Assembly (NCBI GenBank): GCA_963764525.1
Contig: CAVXTC010000016.1
Span: 248,001-312,000, forward strand
Source of the DNA: DATDIC01 sp963764525
GTDB taxonomy: Bacteria; Pseudomonadota; Alphaproteobacteria; Acetobacterales; Acetobacteraceae
Direction of reading: 5' to 3'
Length of the DNA: 64,000 bases
This document shows, piece by piece, positions 54,036-62,421 of this stretch (its first letter is position 1; every line of letters begins with the position of its first letter). Both the position numbers and the translations under genes were made by a program. The notes beneath the pieces are model-generated. The model was not told the origin of the DNA, did no database searches, and worked only from the letters and a program-made list of their open reading frames with translations.

Positions 54036-55144
54036 TGGGACATGCGGCGCCGGGCAGCGTCGATGGATCCTATCTAGGCCTGTGCGGTTTGCGGAAGCAC
54101 TACGGCGACGGCCCCGCTGTGGTCGCCGGCGTAGATCTTGATGTCGCGCGGGGCGAGTTCCTGACACTGCTTGGGCCATCCGGCTGCGGCAAGACGACGA
54201 TACTGCGCATCATTGCCGGCTTGGTGCCGCCCTCGGCGGGGCGCATTCGCCTCGGCGGGGTCGATATCACCGACGCACCGGCGCACCGGCGCAATCTTGG
54301 GCTGGTATTCCAGAACTACGCGCTGTTTCCGCATCTTTCGATATCGCGCAATGTTGCATTCGGACTGGAGATGCGCGGCCTCGGTCAGGCAGCGATCCGT
54401 GAACGTGTCAGCGCCAGCCTGGAGTTGGTCCGCCTGGGCGAACTCCGGCACCGCATGCCGAAGCAGCTTTCGGGCGGACAGCAGCAGCGTGTCGCCTTGG
54501 CACGTGCACTGGTCATCGAGCCGGCGCTGTTGCTGCTGGACGAACCGCTGTCGAACCTGGACGCCAAGCTACGCGAGGAATTGCGCGACGAAATCCGGGA
54601 AATTCAGCGCCGGTTGGGGATCACCGCAGTTTTCGTGACGCATGATCAGGGTGAGGCACTGACCATGTCGGATCGGATCGGCGTCATGAACGCCGGCCGC
54701 ATCGAGCAGCTTGGTTCCCCGGCAGCGATCTATGACGCACCGGAAACACCCTTCGTCGCCACCTTCATCGGCCGAATGAACCGGGTTCTCGCGCGGGTGG
54801 AGGCGAGCGATGCCAACTGGTCGCGACTTGCGGCGAACGGGTTTGCCTTTTCGGCCCCGGGGCGCCTGCCCGTCGGCACGCGCGTCACCGCGATGATCCG
54901 CCCGCATCGCATCCGCCTGCATCCCGACGCGCCCGCCGACACGGAGCCGGCGAACCGGATCAGCACGCGCATCAGCAAGGTGGTATTCGCCGGAGATGTC
55001 ATTCATTACGAAATTACAGTGGGAGATGCGACGCTGGCGGTTGAGCACTCTACCGGTTCCGCGCCGGGCTTGCGATTTGCCCCGGGCCAGGAGGTCGTGG
55101 CCACCTGGGCAAAGTCCGACACGCTGGTGTTTGCCGAACCATGA
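54035..55144 (+). CDS. ABC transporter ATPase, PotA type
   Basis: Nucleotide-binding subunit of a spermidine/putrescine-like importer, 369 residues. It has Walker A GPSGCGKTT, the signature LSGGQQQRVALARAL, Walker B LLLLDEPLSNLD and the switch His in FVTHDQGEAL. A C-terminal TOBE-like domain covers about residues 270-369. It is intact and overlaps both neighbours (TGATG upstream, ATGA downstream). Confidence 0.95.
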   Translation: MGHAAPGSVDGSYLGLCGLRKHYGDGPAVVAGVDLDVARGEFLTLLGPSGCGKTTILRIIAGLVPPSAGRIRLGGVDITDAPAHRRNLGLVFQNYALFPHLSISRNVAFGLEMRGLGQAAIRERVSASLELVRLGELRHRMPKQLSGGQQQRVALARALVIEPALLLLDEPLSNLDAKLREELRDEIREIQRRLGITAVFVTHDQGEALTMSDRIGVMNAGRIEQLGSPAAIYDAPETPFVATFIGRMNRVLARVEASDANWSRLAANGFAFSAPGRLPVGTRVTAMIRPHRIRLHPDAPADTEPANRISTRISKVVFAGDVIHYEITVGDATLAVEHSTGSAPGLRFAPGQEVVATWAKSDTLVFAEP

Positions 55145-55983
55145 AGCGGGCTCTGGTGATCACGGCCCTGGTCGGCCCCGGGATCGTCTTCATGGGGGTG
55201 ACTTTCGTTCTGCCGCTCGCCTGGGTGATCCGGCTGTCGCTGGACCGCTCGACCGGTGGCGGTGTGCTGATCACAGATGTCACGCTGATCAACTACACGA
55301 ATTTCTTCCGCGACCCGTTCTACCTGGCGATCCTATGGCGCTCATTGTGGATGAGCGTCACGGTCTCCATGCTTGCACTGCTCTGTTCCTACCCAATCGC
55401 TCTGTTCCTGTTCCGCACCCACTCGCGCTGGCGCGGCGTGCTCGCCATCGTGACGATCTCGCCGTTGCTGGTCAGTTCGGTCGTGCGCACGTTCGGCTGG
55501 ATGGTCATCCTGGGCGACAGTGGTCTGATCAACGGCGTGCTGCGCCGGCTCGGTGTCATCGACGCGCCGCTCGGGCTGATGAACAACATGCTGGGCGTGC
55601 TGATCGGCCTGACCGAGATCGAGATGCCGGTCACGACCCTGGCGCTGATCGCCGGCTTCGCGCGGCTCGACCCGACACTGGAAGATGCTGCGCGCACGCT
55701 CGGCGCCTCGCCCTGGCGTACGCTTGTCCGGGTGACCTTGCCGTTGAGCGCGCCCGGCATCGTCATGGGCGGCCTGATCACCTTCGTGCAGGTAATGAGC
55801 TCGTTCATCACACCGACACTGCTCGGCGGCGGCCGCGTTCAGGTGATGGCGACGACGATCTACGAAGAAGCGCTGGAGACGCTGAACTGGCCGCTGGCGG
55901 CAACCGTTTCGATCATCCTGATCGCAGTGTTCGGGCTGTCGATCATTGCCTATGAGCGCCTCAGCCGGCGGTTCGTCCAGTGA
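55141..55983 (+). CDS. ABC transporter permease, PotB type
   Basis: Integral membrane subunit with about six helices, 280 residues. The EAA loop EDAARTLGASPWRTLVRVT is near residue 180, where it contacts the ATPase. It is intact, with start and stop overlapping the neighbouring genes by four bases. Substrate class is inferred only from the PotDABC-like architecture. Confidence 0.93.
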   Translation: MKRALVITALVGPGIVFMGVTFVLPLAWVIRLSLDRSTGGGVLITDVTLINYTNFFRDPFYLAILWRSLWMSVTVSMLALLCSYPIALFLFRTHSRWRGVLAIVTISPLLVSSVVRTFGWMVILGDSGLINGVLRRLGVIDAPLGLMNNMLGVLIGLTEIEMPVTTLALIAGFARLDPTLEDAARTLGASPWRTLVRVTLPLSAPGIVMGGLITFVQVMSSFITPTLLGGGRVQVMATTIYEEALETLNWPLAATVSIILIAVFGLSIIAYERLSRRFVQ

Positions 55984-56759
55984 TCCGCCTTGGCCATGCA
56001 TTGGTGGTGGCGTTGTACGGGTTCCTGCTGGCGCCGCTGGCGATCGTGCTGCTGACATCGTTCAGCAATGACGCGTATCTGTCATTTCCGCCTTCTCAGT
56101 GGGGCTTTGCCGCCTACGCTGCGCTCCTCGGCAACGAGAATTTTCGCACCGGGCTGCAGACGAGTCTGCTGCTTGCCGGCGCGGTCACGGCAGCCAGCCT
56201 GGGGATCGGCACAGCCGCCGCCTATGCCATCGCGCGCTACAGTTTTCCCAGTCGCGGCGCGCTGCTCGCGTTGTTCACCGCTCCGTTGCTGCTGCCAGGT
56301 ATCACCATTGGATTGGCTCTGCTGCTGGTGTTTTCGCAACTCGGACTGCTGGCGACGTTCCCCGGGCTGATGCTGGGGCACGGCTTGGTGGCGATGCCCT
56401 TCATCATCCGTATCGTGCTGACCGCGTTGCGCGGCATCCCGTCCGAGACCGAGGACGCAGCGGCGACACTCGGCGGAACGCCATGGCGCGTCTTCTGGCG
56501 GATCACGCTGCCGCTGATGACGCCGGGCCTGATCGCGGCGGCGACACTGGCGTTCCTCGCGTCATTCGATGAGGTGGTGATCTCATTGTTTCTGGTCGGC
56601 CCGACGCTGACGACCTTGCCGATCGAGGTCTTCCACTACGTTCAATCTCGCGCGGACCCGCAGTTGTCGGCGTTGTCTGTGGCGCTGATCGGGGTCACCA
56701 TCGTGCTGGTGTTCATCGTCGAGCGCAGCATCGGCGTGGCCAAGGCGCTGGGTCGCTGA
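55980..56759 (+). CDS. ABC transporter permease, PotC type
   Basis: Second membrane subunit, 259 residues with six predicted helices. The EAA loop is TEDAAATLGGTPWRVFWRIT near residue 155. The GTG start overlaps the potB-like stop. It is the last gene of the ten-gene plus-strand operon and converges on the PdxA-family gene with only four bases between stops. Confidence 0.93.
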   Translation: MIRLGHALVVALYGFLLAPLAIVLLTSFSNDAYLSFPPSQWGFAAYAALLGNENFRTGLQTSLLLAGAVTAASLGIGTAAAYAIARYSFPSRGALLALFTAPLLLPGITIGLALLLVFSQLGLLATFPGLMLGHGLVAMPFIIRIVLTALRGIPSETEDAAATLGGTPWRVFWRITLPLMTPGLIAAATLAFLASFDEVVISLFLVGPTLTTLPIEVFHYVQSRADPQLSALSVALIGVTIVLVFIVERSIGVAKALGR

Positions 56760-56763
56760 GCAC

Positions 56764-57810
56764 CTACTCCGCGGCCGTCGCCACCGTGTCGCCACCTGTG
56801 TCACCAAGCTGCACACCGCGGACCGCGTAATCGGCGGCAACCCGGATCGCCTCGATCAGGCTTACCGCGCTGGCCGTGCCGGTACCGGCTATATCGAAGG
56901 CGGTGCCGTGATCGACGCTGGTGCGCAGGATCGGCAATCCCAGCGTGACGCTGACCGTTCGCTCGAAATCCATCATCTTCGCCGCGATATGCCCCTGGTC
57001 GTGATACAGCGACAGCACCGCGTCGTAGCGGCCGATGCGCGCCATGTGGAACACCAAATCGGCCGGCACCGGGCCAGTGACGCGCAGTCCGCGCGCCTGC
57101 GCGGCGGCAATCGCCGGCTTGATGGCATCAATCTCCTCGCGGCCGAACAGCCCGTCCTCGCCGCCATGCGGATTGAGCGCCGCGACTGCGAGATGCGGCG
57201 ATTCGTAACCAAGCTGGCGCAGTGCGTTCAAGCTTTTTTCGATGCCTTTCTGCACGCGCTCCCGGCTGATCTGCCGGCACGCCTCCACCAGCGACACGTG
57301 GCGGGTGAGGAAGAAGATCTTCAATCCACTGATGGTGAACATCGTCATCTCTTCCCGGGCGCCGGTCTGCTCAGCGAACATCTCGGTGTGACCGATGAAC
57401 GGGATCTTCGCGGCTTTCAGCGATTCCTTGTTGATCGGCCCGGTCACCACCCCGGCCACGCGCCCTGCCATCGCCAGTTCGATTGCGGCGCGGATCGCGG
57501 CATAGCCGGAATGCCCTGCCAGCGCCTGCACCTGTCCCACGCGCAGTTCATCGGGATCGGCGGTGTCCTGGTGCAGCACGTCGATCACGCCGGCGCGGTC
57601 GGCGATCGCCTCGGGTGCCGCGATGCGGTTCAGCGGCGCCGACAGGCCGCACACCGTCAGCGCCCGCGTCAGCACCCGCGCGTCGCCGATCACGAAGTTA
57701 CGAGCGACACCCCGCGCGTCTTCCGACAGCAACGCCCGGACCGCAATCTCCGGCCCGATTCCAGCAGGATCGCCCATCGTGACAGCCAACACCGGCCGCG
57801 TCTGGTTCAT
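56764..57810 (-). CDS. pdxA: PdxA-family dehydrogenase
   Basis: NAD-dependent dehydrogenase/decarboxylase of the 4-hydroxythreonine-4-phosphate dehydrogenase family, 348 residues from the ATG at 57810. It shows TMGDPAGIGPEI, VVTGPINKESL and the three metal-binding His segments GHTEMFAEQTG, LYHDQGHI and SVDHGTAFDIAGTG. No vitamin B6 genes are nearby. In catabolic clusters the family also acts on four-carbon sugar-acid phosphates or, as TphB, on a dihydrodiol leading to protocatechuate. With pcaGH nearby the last is possible, but no ring-hydroxylating oxygenase is present. It is intact. Confidence 0.88.
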   Translation of the reverse strand: MNQTRPVLAVTMGDPAGIGPEIAVRALLSEDARGVARNFVIGDARVLTRALTVCGLSAPLNRIAAPEAIADRAGVIDVLHQDTADPDELRVGQVQALAGHSGYAAIRAAIELAMAGRVAGVVTGPINKESLKAAKIPFIGHTEMFAEQTGAREEMTMFTISGLKIFFLTRHVSLVEACRQISRERVQKGIEKSLNALRQLGYESPHLAVAALNPHGGEDGLFGREEIDAIKPAIAAAQARGLRVTGPVPADLVFHMARIGRYDAVLSLYHDQGHIAAKMMDFERTVSVTLGLPILRTSVDHGTAFDIAGTGTASAVSLIEAIRVAADYAVRGVQLGDTGGDTVATAAE

Positions 57811-57880
57811 CGGAGCGCCCTTCTGCTTGCACTGCACCACGGCATCCTGCACCGCGTCGGACCAATCTGCCAGTCCCGCA

Positions 57881-59479
57881 TCACTTGCTCAGCGACACCC
57901 CGCCATAGGGCTGGGCCCCCAGGAAATGCGGAATGAACCCTTGTACGGTCTTGCGGACCGCCACGTACACCTTCACATCGGCCAGCCGAACCAGCGGCAC
58001 CTGATCGTACATGATCCGCTGGGCCTGCTGGTAAAGCCTCGTGCGTTCGCCCTGATCGGTGATGACGTTGGCCCGCCGCACCGCCTGGTCATAATCCCGG
58101 TTGCAGAAGCGCGGCTCGTTCGCGAGCGAACCGCAGACAAATCCGAGCATGATCTCGCTCGGGTCCGGATAATCCCAGATGTCGCCTGCCAGCCCGCTAG
58201 CCGCATCGCCGGCCCGGATGCGCTTGAGGTACTCGCCCCATTCGAAGGTGACGATCCTGGCTCGCACGCCGATCTTGGCCCAATCTGCCTGGATCATTTC
58301 GGCCGCGCGGCGCCCGTTCGGCATGTAGGGACGCACGACCGGCATTGCCCAGAGCTCGGTTGCAAAACCGCTCGGATAACCGGCTTCGGCCAGCAGCTTG
58401 CGGGCGTTCTCGGGATCGTATTTGTAAGGCTGCAGCGAGGCGTCATGTCCCCACAACGCAGACGGCAACAAGCCTGCTGCCGCGGTGCCACTGGCCGGGA
58501 ACACCGCCCGAATTAGATCGGGCATGTCGATCGCCATCGCCAGCGCCTGGCGCACCCTGATATCGCCGAATGGCTTGGTGTCGGTGTTGAAGAACAGGTA
58601 ATTGGTCGCGGCAATGTCTGCATTCAGCAACCTGAGATCGCGGTTGGCGCGCATGGCGGCGTAATCCGACGGGTTCGGATAGCGGGCAATCTGGCATTCG
58701 TTGGTGCGCAGCTTGGCGTACCGCACCGATGGGTTGGTGGTGATGGCGAACACCAGATTGGCGACCTTTGCCGCACGGTCCGGCTGGCCGCCCGCTTTTC
58801 CCCAGAAATCCTGAAACGCACGGAAGCGGACCAGCGCGTCCTTCTGGTACTGCACGAAACTGAACGGCCCGGTGCCGATCAGCGCGCGGTCCAGATCCTC
58901 GGGCTTGCCGGATTTCTGCAGGCTTGCTGCATATTCCGCCGACAGGATCGAGAACGCCTGCATCGACAGCGATGCCAACAGGGGCGCCGAGGGCGATTTC
59001 AATCGTAATACCACTGTGTCGTCAGCGGCCTTGTCGATCGACGCCAGCGTGGGGTCGAGCAGATCGATGAACTCGGGGAAGTTGCCGTTGGCGCTTGTGT
59101 AGAACGGGTTCGATCGGTCGAACATCCGCTGGAAGCTGAACACCACGTCATCCGCGCTCATGTCCCGCGTCGGCTTGAAACTTGCGTTCGACTGCCATTT
59201 TACCCCATGGCGCAGCTTGAATGTGTAGCTCATCCCATCCGGCGAGATGGTCCAGGATTCGGCCAGGCCGGGGATCAGGTCGGAACCGCCGGTCCGCATT
59301 TCCACCAACCGGTCGGAAACCTGCTCGGATACATCGAAGCTGGTAGTACTCAACTGGGCATTGAGGAAATCAGGACTGGCTTCGGTACAAACGATCAACG
59401 TGTCGGATGGCGCGGCGCGGAGCGGGGTAATGGATATTGCGATCGCGGCAATCAACGCCACAGTGCCGGGCCAGAGCAT
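57881..59479 (-). CDS. Family-5 ABC solute-binding protein (second)
   Basis: Second SBP_bac_5 protein, 532 residues from the ATG at 59479, with signal peptide (LIAAIAISITPLRAA). The motif LRHGVKWQSNASFKPTRDMS and ADDVVFSFQRMFD are typical. It overlaps the glpK stop (TGATG). It is intact and is not a close copy of the first one. No permease genes accompany it, so it presumably uses a transporter encoded elsewhere. Confidence 0.92.
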   Translation of the reverse strand: MLWPGTVALIAAIAISITPLRAAPSDTLIVCTEASPDFLNAQLSTTSFDVSEQVSDRLVEMRTGGSDLIPGLAESWTISPDGMSYTFKLRHGVKWQSNASFKPTRDMSADDVVFSFQRMFDRSNPFYTSANGNFPEFIDLLDPTLASIDKAADDTVVLRLKSPSAPLLASLSMQAFSILSAEYAASLQKSGKPEDLDRALIGTGPFSFVQYQKDALVRFRAFQDFWGKAGGQPDRAAKVANLVFAITTNPSVRYAKLRTNECQIARYPNPSDYAAMRANRDLRLLNADIAATNYLFFNTDTKPFGDIRVRQALAMAIDMPDLIRAVFPASGTAAAGLLPSALWGHDASLQPYKYDPENARKLLAEAGYPSGFATELWAMPVVRPYMPNGRRAAEMIQADWAKIGVRARIVTFEWGEYLKRIRAGDAASGLAGDIWDYPDPSEIMLGFVCGSLANEPRFCNRDYDQAVRRANVITDQGERTRLYQQAQRIMYDQVPLVRLADVKVYVAVRKTVQGFIPHFLGAQPYGGVSLSK

Positions 59480-60963
59480 CACTCCGCCCCCCAGCCGAAA
59501 GAACGCTGCACTGCCTTGCGCCATGCGGCAGTCAGCGTCTCCCGGCGCTCGGCCGGCATTTTCGGCGACCACAGCCGGGTGACGCCCCAGTTCTGCACCA
59601 ATTCGTCCGTGCTCTGCCACAGACCGACCGCCAGCCCGGCGGCGTAAGCGGCCCCCAAAGCGGTGGTTTCGATCGTGCGCGGCCGTGTCACCGGCACGCC
59701 CAGCAGGTCCGCCTGGAACTGCATCAGCAACTCATTGTTCACCATGCCGCCATCGACGCGCAGGGTGCGGATCGGAAAACCACAGTCTTGCTGCATCGCC
59801 TCAACCACATCGAGCACCTGATACGCGCTCGCCTCCAGCGCCGCGCGAGCGATGTGCCCTGCCGTTGCAAATCGCGTCAGGCCGGCGATAACGCCGCGCG
59901 CGTCGCTGCGCCACCACGGCGCATACAGGCCGGAAAAGGCAGGCACGAAATACACGTCGCCGTTGTCCGGAACCGAGGCGGCCAGCGCCTCGATCTCCTC
60001 GCTTGACCGGATCAGCCCGAGGTTGTCACGCAGCCACTGCACCAGCGCCCCGGTGATGGCGATCGAACCCTCCAGCGCATAGGAGGCAGGACGGTCACCC
60101 AGTTTGTAGGCGACCGTGGTGACCAGCCCCGACTTCGACGGGACCGGCGCCAGGCCGGTGTTCATCAGCAAAAAGCAGCCGGTGCCATAGGTGTTCTTGG
60201 CCTCGCCGGGATGAAAGCAGGTCTGCCCGACCAGCGCCGCTTGCTGATCCCCGAGGATGCCGGCCACCGGCACGCCGGCCAGTTCGCCACGCGCTATGCC
60301 ATACACCTCGGACGACGAAACGATGCGCGGCAGCACGGCGCGGGGGATGTCGAAGGCAGCCAGCAGCGCCGCGTCCCAGTCGAGGCGGGCCAGGTTCATC
60401 AACAATGTGCGGCTGGCGTTGGTCACGTCGGTGACGTGCAGTCCGGTGAGGTTCCACATCAGCCAGGAATCGACGGTGCCGAACATCAGGTCTCCGGCTT
60501 CGGCACGGCGCCTGACGTCGGGGATCGCGTCCATCAGCCAGCGCAGCTTGAGCGCGCTGAAATAACTGGCGAGCGGCAGGCCGGTAGCGGCGCGGAACCG
60601 GTCCTGGCCACCCTGGCCGGCAAATTCGGCAACCAGCGCATCGACCCTGGTGTCCTGCCAGACGATGGCATTGTGCGCCGGCATGCCGGAGTTGCGATCC
60701 CATAGCAGCGTGGTCTCGCGCTGGTTGGTGATGCCGATGCCGGCCAGGTCGCCGGTCGTGAGCCCGCCGGCGCGCATTGCCTCGGCGATGACAATCCGGG
60801 TGTTATCCCAAATTTCCGTGGGGTCGTGCTCGACCCACCCGGGTTGCGGCAAGATTTGCCGATGCTCGCGCTGCGCCACGGCGACGGTGTCGCCAAAACG
60901 GTTGAAGACGATGAAGCGCGTGCTGGTGGTGCCCTGATCGATGGCGCCGACATAGCGGGTCAT
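59479..60963 (-). CDS. glpK: Glycerol kinase
   Basis: FGGY-family kinase that phosphorylates glycerol to glycerol 3-phosphate, 494 residues and intact. GAIDQGTTSTRFIVF is at the N-terminus, then ITNQRETTLLWD, the IVWQDTR catalytic-Asp segment and the FGGY C-terminal signature region (RVDGGMVNNELLMQFQADLL). glpF, glpD and glpR are absent. Translational coupling to a solute-binding protein is unusual and hints at a glycerol-containing or related polyol ligand. Confidence 0.94.
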   Translation of the reverse strand: MTRYVGAIDQGTTSTRFIVFNRFGDTVAVAQREHRQILPQPGWVEHDPTEIWDNTRIVIAEAMRAGGLTTGDLAGIGITNQRETTLLWDRNSGMPAHNAIVWQDTRVDALVAEFAGQGGQDRFRAATGLPLASYFSALKLRWLMDAIPDVRRRAEAGDLMFGTVDSWLMWNLTGLHVTDVTNASRTLLMNLARLDWDAALLAAFDIPRAVLPRIVSSSEVYGIARGELAGVPVAGILGDQQAALVGQTCFHPGEAKNTYGTGCFLLMNTGLAPVPSKSGLVTTVAYKLGDRPASYALEGSIAITGALVQWLRDNLGLIRSSEEIEALAASVPDNGDVYFVPAFSGLYAPWWRSDARGVIAGLTRFATAGHIARAALEASAYQVLDVVEAMQQDCGFPIRTLRVDGGMVNNELLMQFQADLLGVPVTRPRTIETTALGAAYAAGLAVGLWQSTDELVQNWGVTRLWSPKMPAERRETLTAAWRKAVQRSFGWGAE

Positions 60964-61082
60964 GGGTGTTCCCCCCGGACCAGCAGTCTATCCTGCCTGC
61001 GATGCCGGTTGTCAGGGGGATTTGACAAAGGATCGCGGGCCGCGCGTCGGCCGCGCCACCGGCCGCCGGATCCGGCTGCCGC

Positions 61083-61598
61083 TCAGGCGTCACCCGGAGG
61101 CACGTAGCCGACCCGCTTGCAAACCGTGTCCGTTGCCTGGTTCTTGCCCTGGGCTCGCACCCAGGATGGGAGGTCGAAGCGTCGCGTCTCGTAGCTGGGG
61201 TATTCGGTCGGGTTGACCCGGAACTCGGCCCATGTGCTGCTGTCGGTCTCGGCAGGACCCGGCGGATCAGTAAGAGCGGCCCGTTTTGGATGGTGCTGTC
61301 GCCACATCCGGCTGATCAGATCAGCAAGCTGATCCACCCGGCCCAACGCCTCCTGCATGGAGGCAGTGGTCTGATAACTGCCGGTAAAGGGGCTCCAGAC
61401 TTCGAAGGAAAAATCAGGCGGCTCGCCGGTCTTGTCCGCTGGCGTGTTCCCCGGCTGGTCCCCCGACTCGTCCCCTGGCAGGTCCGCGGAGTCGCGCCGC
61501 GTGATCCGAAGCGACGGCCGGTTGGGTATCAGCCTGTTCAAAGTGCTGTCTCCTGAAGGTCCATCCGCAATCGTGAGTGAGATCAGTGGTGAAACCAC
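61083..61598 (-). CDS. Hypothetical protein
   Basis: Up to 171 residues, not recognised. It is polar and rich in Pro, Asp, Thr and Arg. The first 20 or so residues may not be translated; a later start near the NRLIPNRPSL segment is plausible. The C-terminal half (TWAEFRVNPTEYPSYETRRF) looks folded. It overlaps the next small gene by 16 bases on the same strand. No signal peptide or membrane segment. Confidence 0.5.
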   Translation of the reverse strand: MVSPLISLTIADGPSGDSTLNRLIPNRPSLRITRRDSADLPGDESGDQPGNTPADKTGEPPDFSFEVWSPFTGSYQTTASMQEALGRVDQLADLISRMWRQHHPKRAALTDPPGPAETDSSTWAEFRVNPTEYPSYETRRFDLPSWVRAQGKNQATDTVCKRVGYVPPGDA

Positions 61599-61891
61599 TC
61601 GTCCGGGCCGAGAGCCTGCACCGCTTCGTCGAACGACGCGAGCACGCCGTGAGTCCTAGCCCATTCGATATGGGACCTGAACCGCACACGCTTATCGGCA
61701 TCCGAGCTGGCGTGCCAGCGCGCAAGCATCATGGGCGCCGCGGGTTCCCACCCACCACCGATCCATCGACGTTCGGGAAGTGTCCGCCAAAGCCCGAACC
61801 ACACCTCCGGCTTGGGACAAATATACGCCTTGTCATCGAGATACGCCAGCAACCCGCGCGCACCGTCATCATCGGCAGGACCGACCTTCAT
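61583..61891 (-). CDS. Small conserved hypothetical protein
   Basis: 102 residues, ATG at 61891. It is rich in Trp and acidic residues: EVWFGLWRTLPERRWIGGGW, HIEWARTHGVLASFDEAVQAL, ending DEWFHH. I recall similar GWEPP...HIEWA proteins of unknown function in proteobacteria. It is probably cytosolic and cotranscribed with the downstream hypothetical gene. Confidence 0.65.
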   Translation of the reverse strand: MKVGPADDDGARGLLAYLDDKAYICPKPEVWFGLWRTLPERRWIGGGWEPAAPMMLARWHASSDADKRVRFRSHIEWARTHGVLASFDEAVQALGPDEWFHH

Positions 61892-62421
61892 GTGTCGTGG
61901 TTCCTTTGTGGGGCGGCCACCGGCCTTGCACGGCGGTGCCGGTTGCCGACGGCAGACGTTTCGAGATCAGGAGAATCCCGCCGGCTGAACGACCGCGTGA
62001 CACGCGCACATGGGGCGTGCTGCCCACGGTTGCCAGGGGACGGGTCTGCTTTGTGGTGAAAATGGTCAGACATCAGGGACTCAGCGGGAAATAATCGAAT
62101 TGCCGCCGGCCTCGTCATACCCGCGAAACCAAGCTTCAGGCCCAATCCCACGCTGGGGACGTGCGGTTCAGCTTCGCCACGCACGTGCCCAGCTGTCATC
62201 GCCGGCCGACATCAAGCATGGTCGGAAGCGTCGGCTTCGCTGCTGAATCCAAGGATGGTCTGGCGCGCTCCATTGCCGGCGATGAACCCGGACGTCGAAG
62301 CCGAGCCCATGCCGCCGAGGTACGATGCTGTGTATTGCCATGCGCCATACATGGCAGCGCGAAGCCCGTGCTACACCACCAGGCAGCCATACGCCGCCTG
62401 AACTCACCGGAGAGAAGCCAC
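61892..62421. other. Non-coding region before the amidase gene
   Basis: 530 bases between divergent genes. A perfect inverted repeat lies at 62336-62356. Open stretches exist in several frames but lack codon bias and family character. A CGTCATACCCGCGAAA segment near 62111 resembles half of a REP element without a clear partner. No RNA gene was recognised. Confidence 0.5.
62336..62356. promoter_or_regulatory. Possible operator: perfect inverted repeat
   Basis: TGCCATG-N7-CATGGCA, perfect seven-base arms, 21 bases overall, centred about 75 bases upstream of the amidase start. Size and position fit a dimeric repressor site. No regulator gene is adjacent. Confidence 0.4.

Noticed and set aside
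62105..62150. REP-like segment CGTCATACCCGCGAAA
   Set aside because: Only half of the usual palindrome is present and no opposing arm was found nearby.
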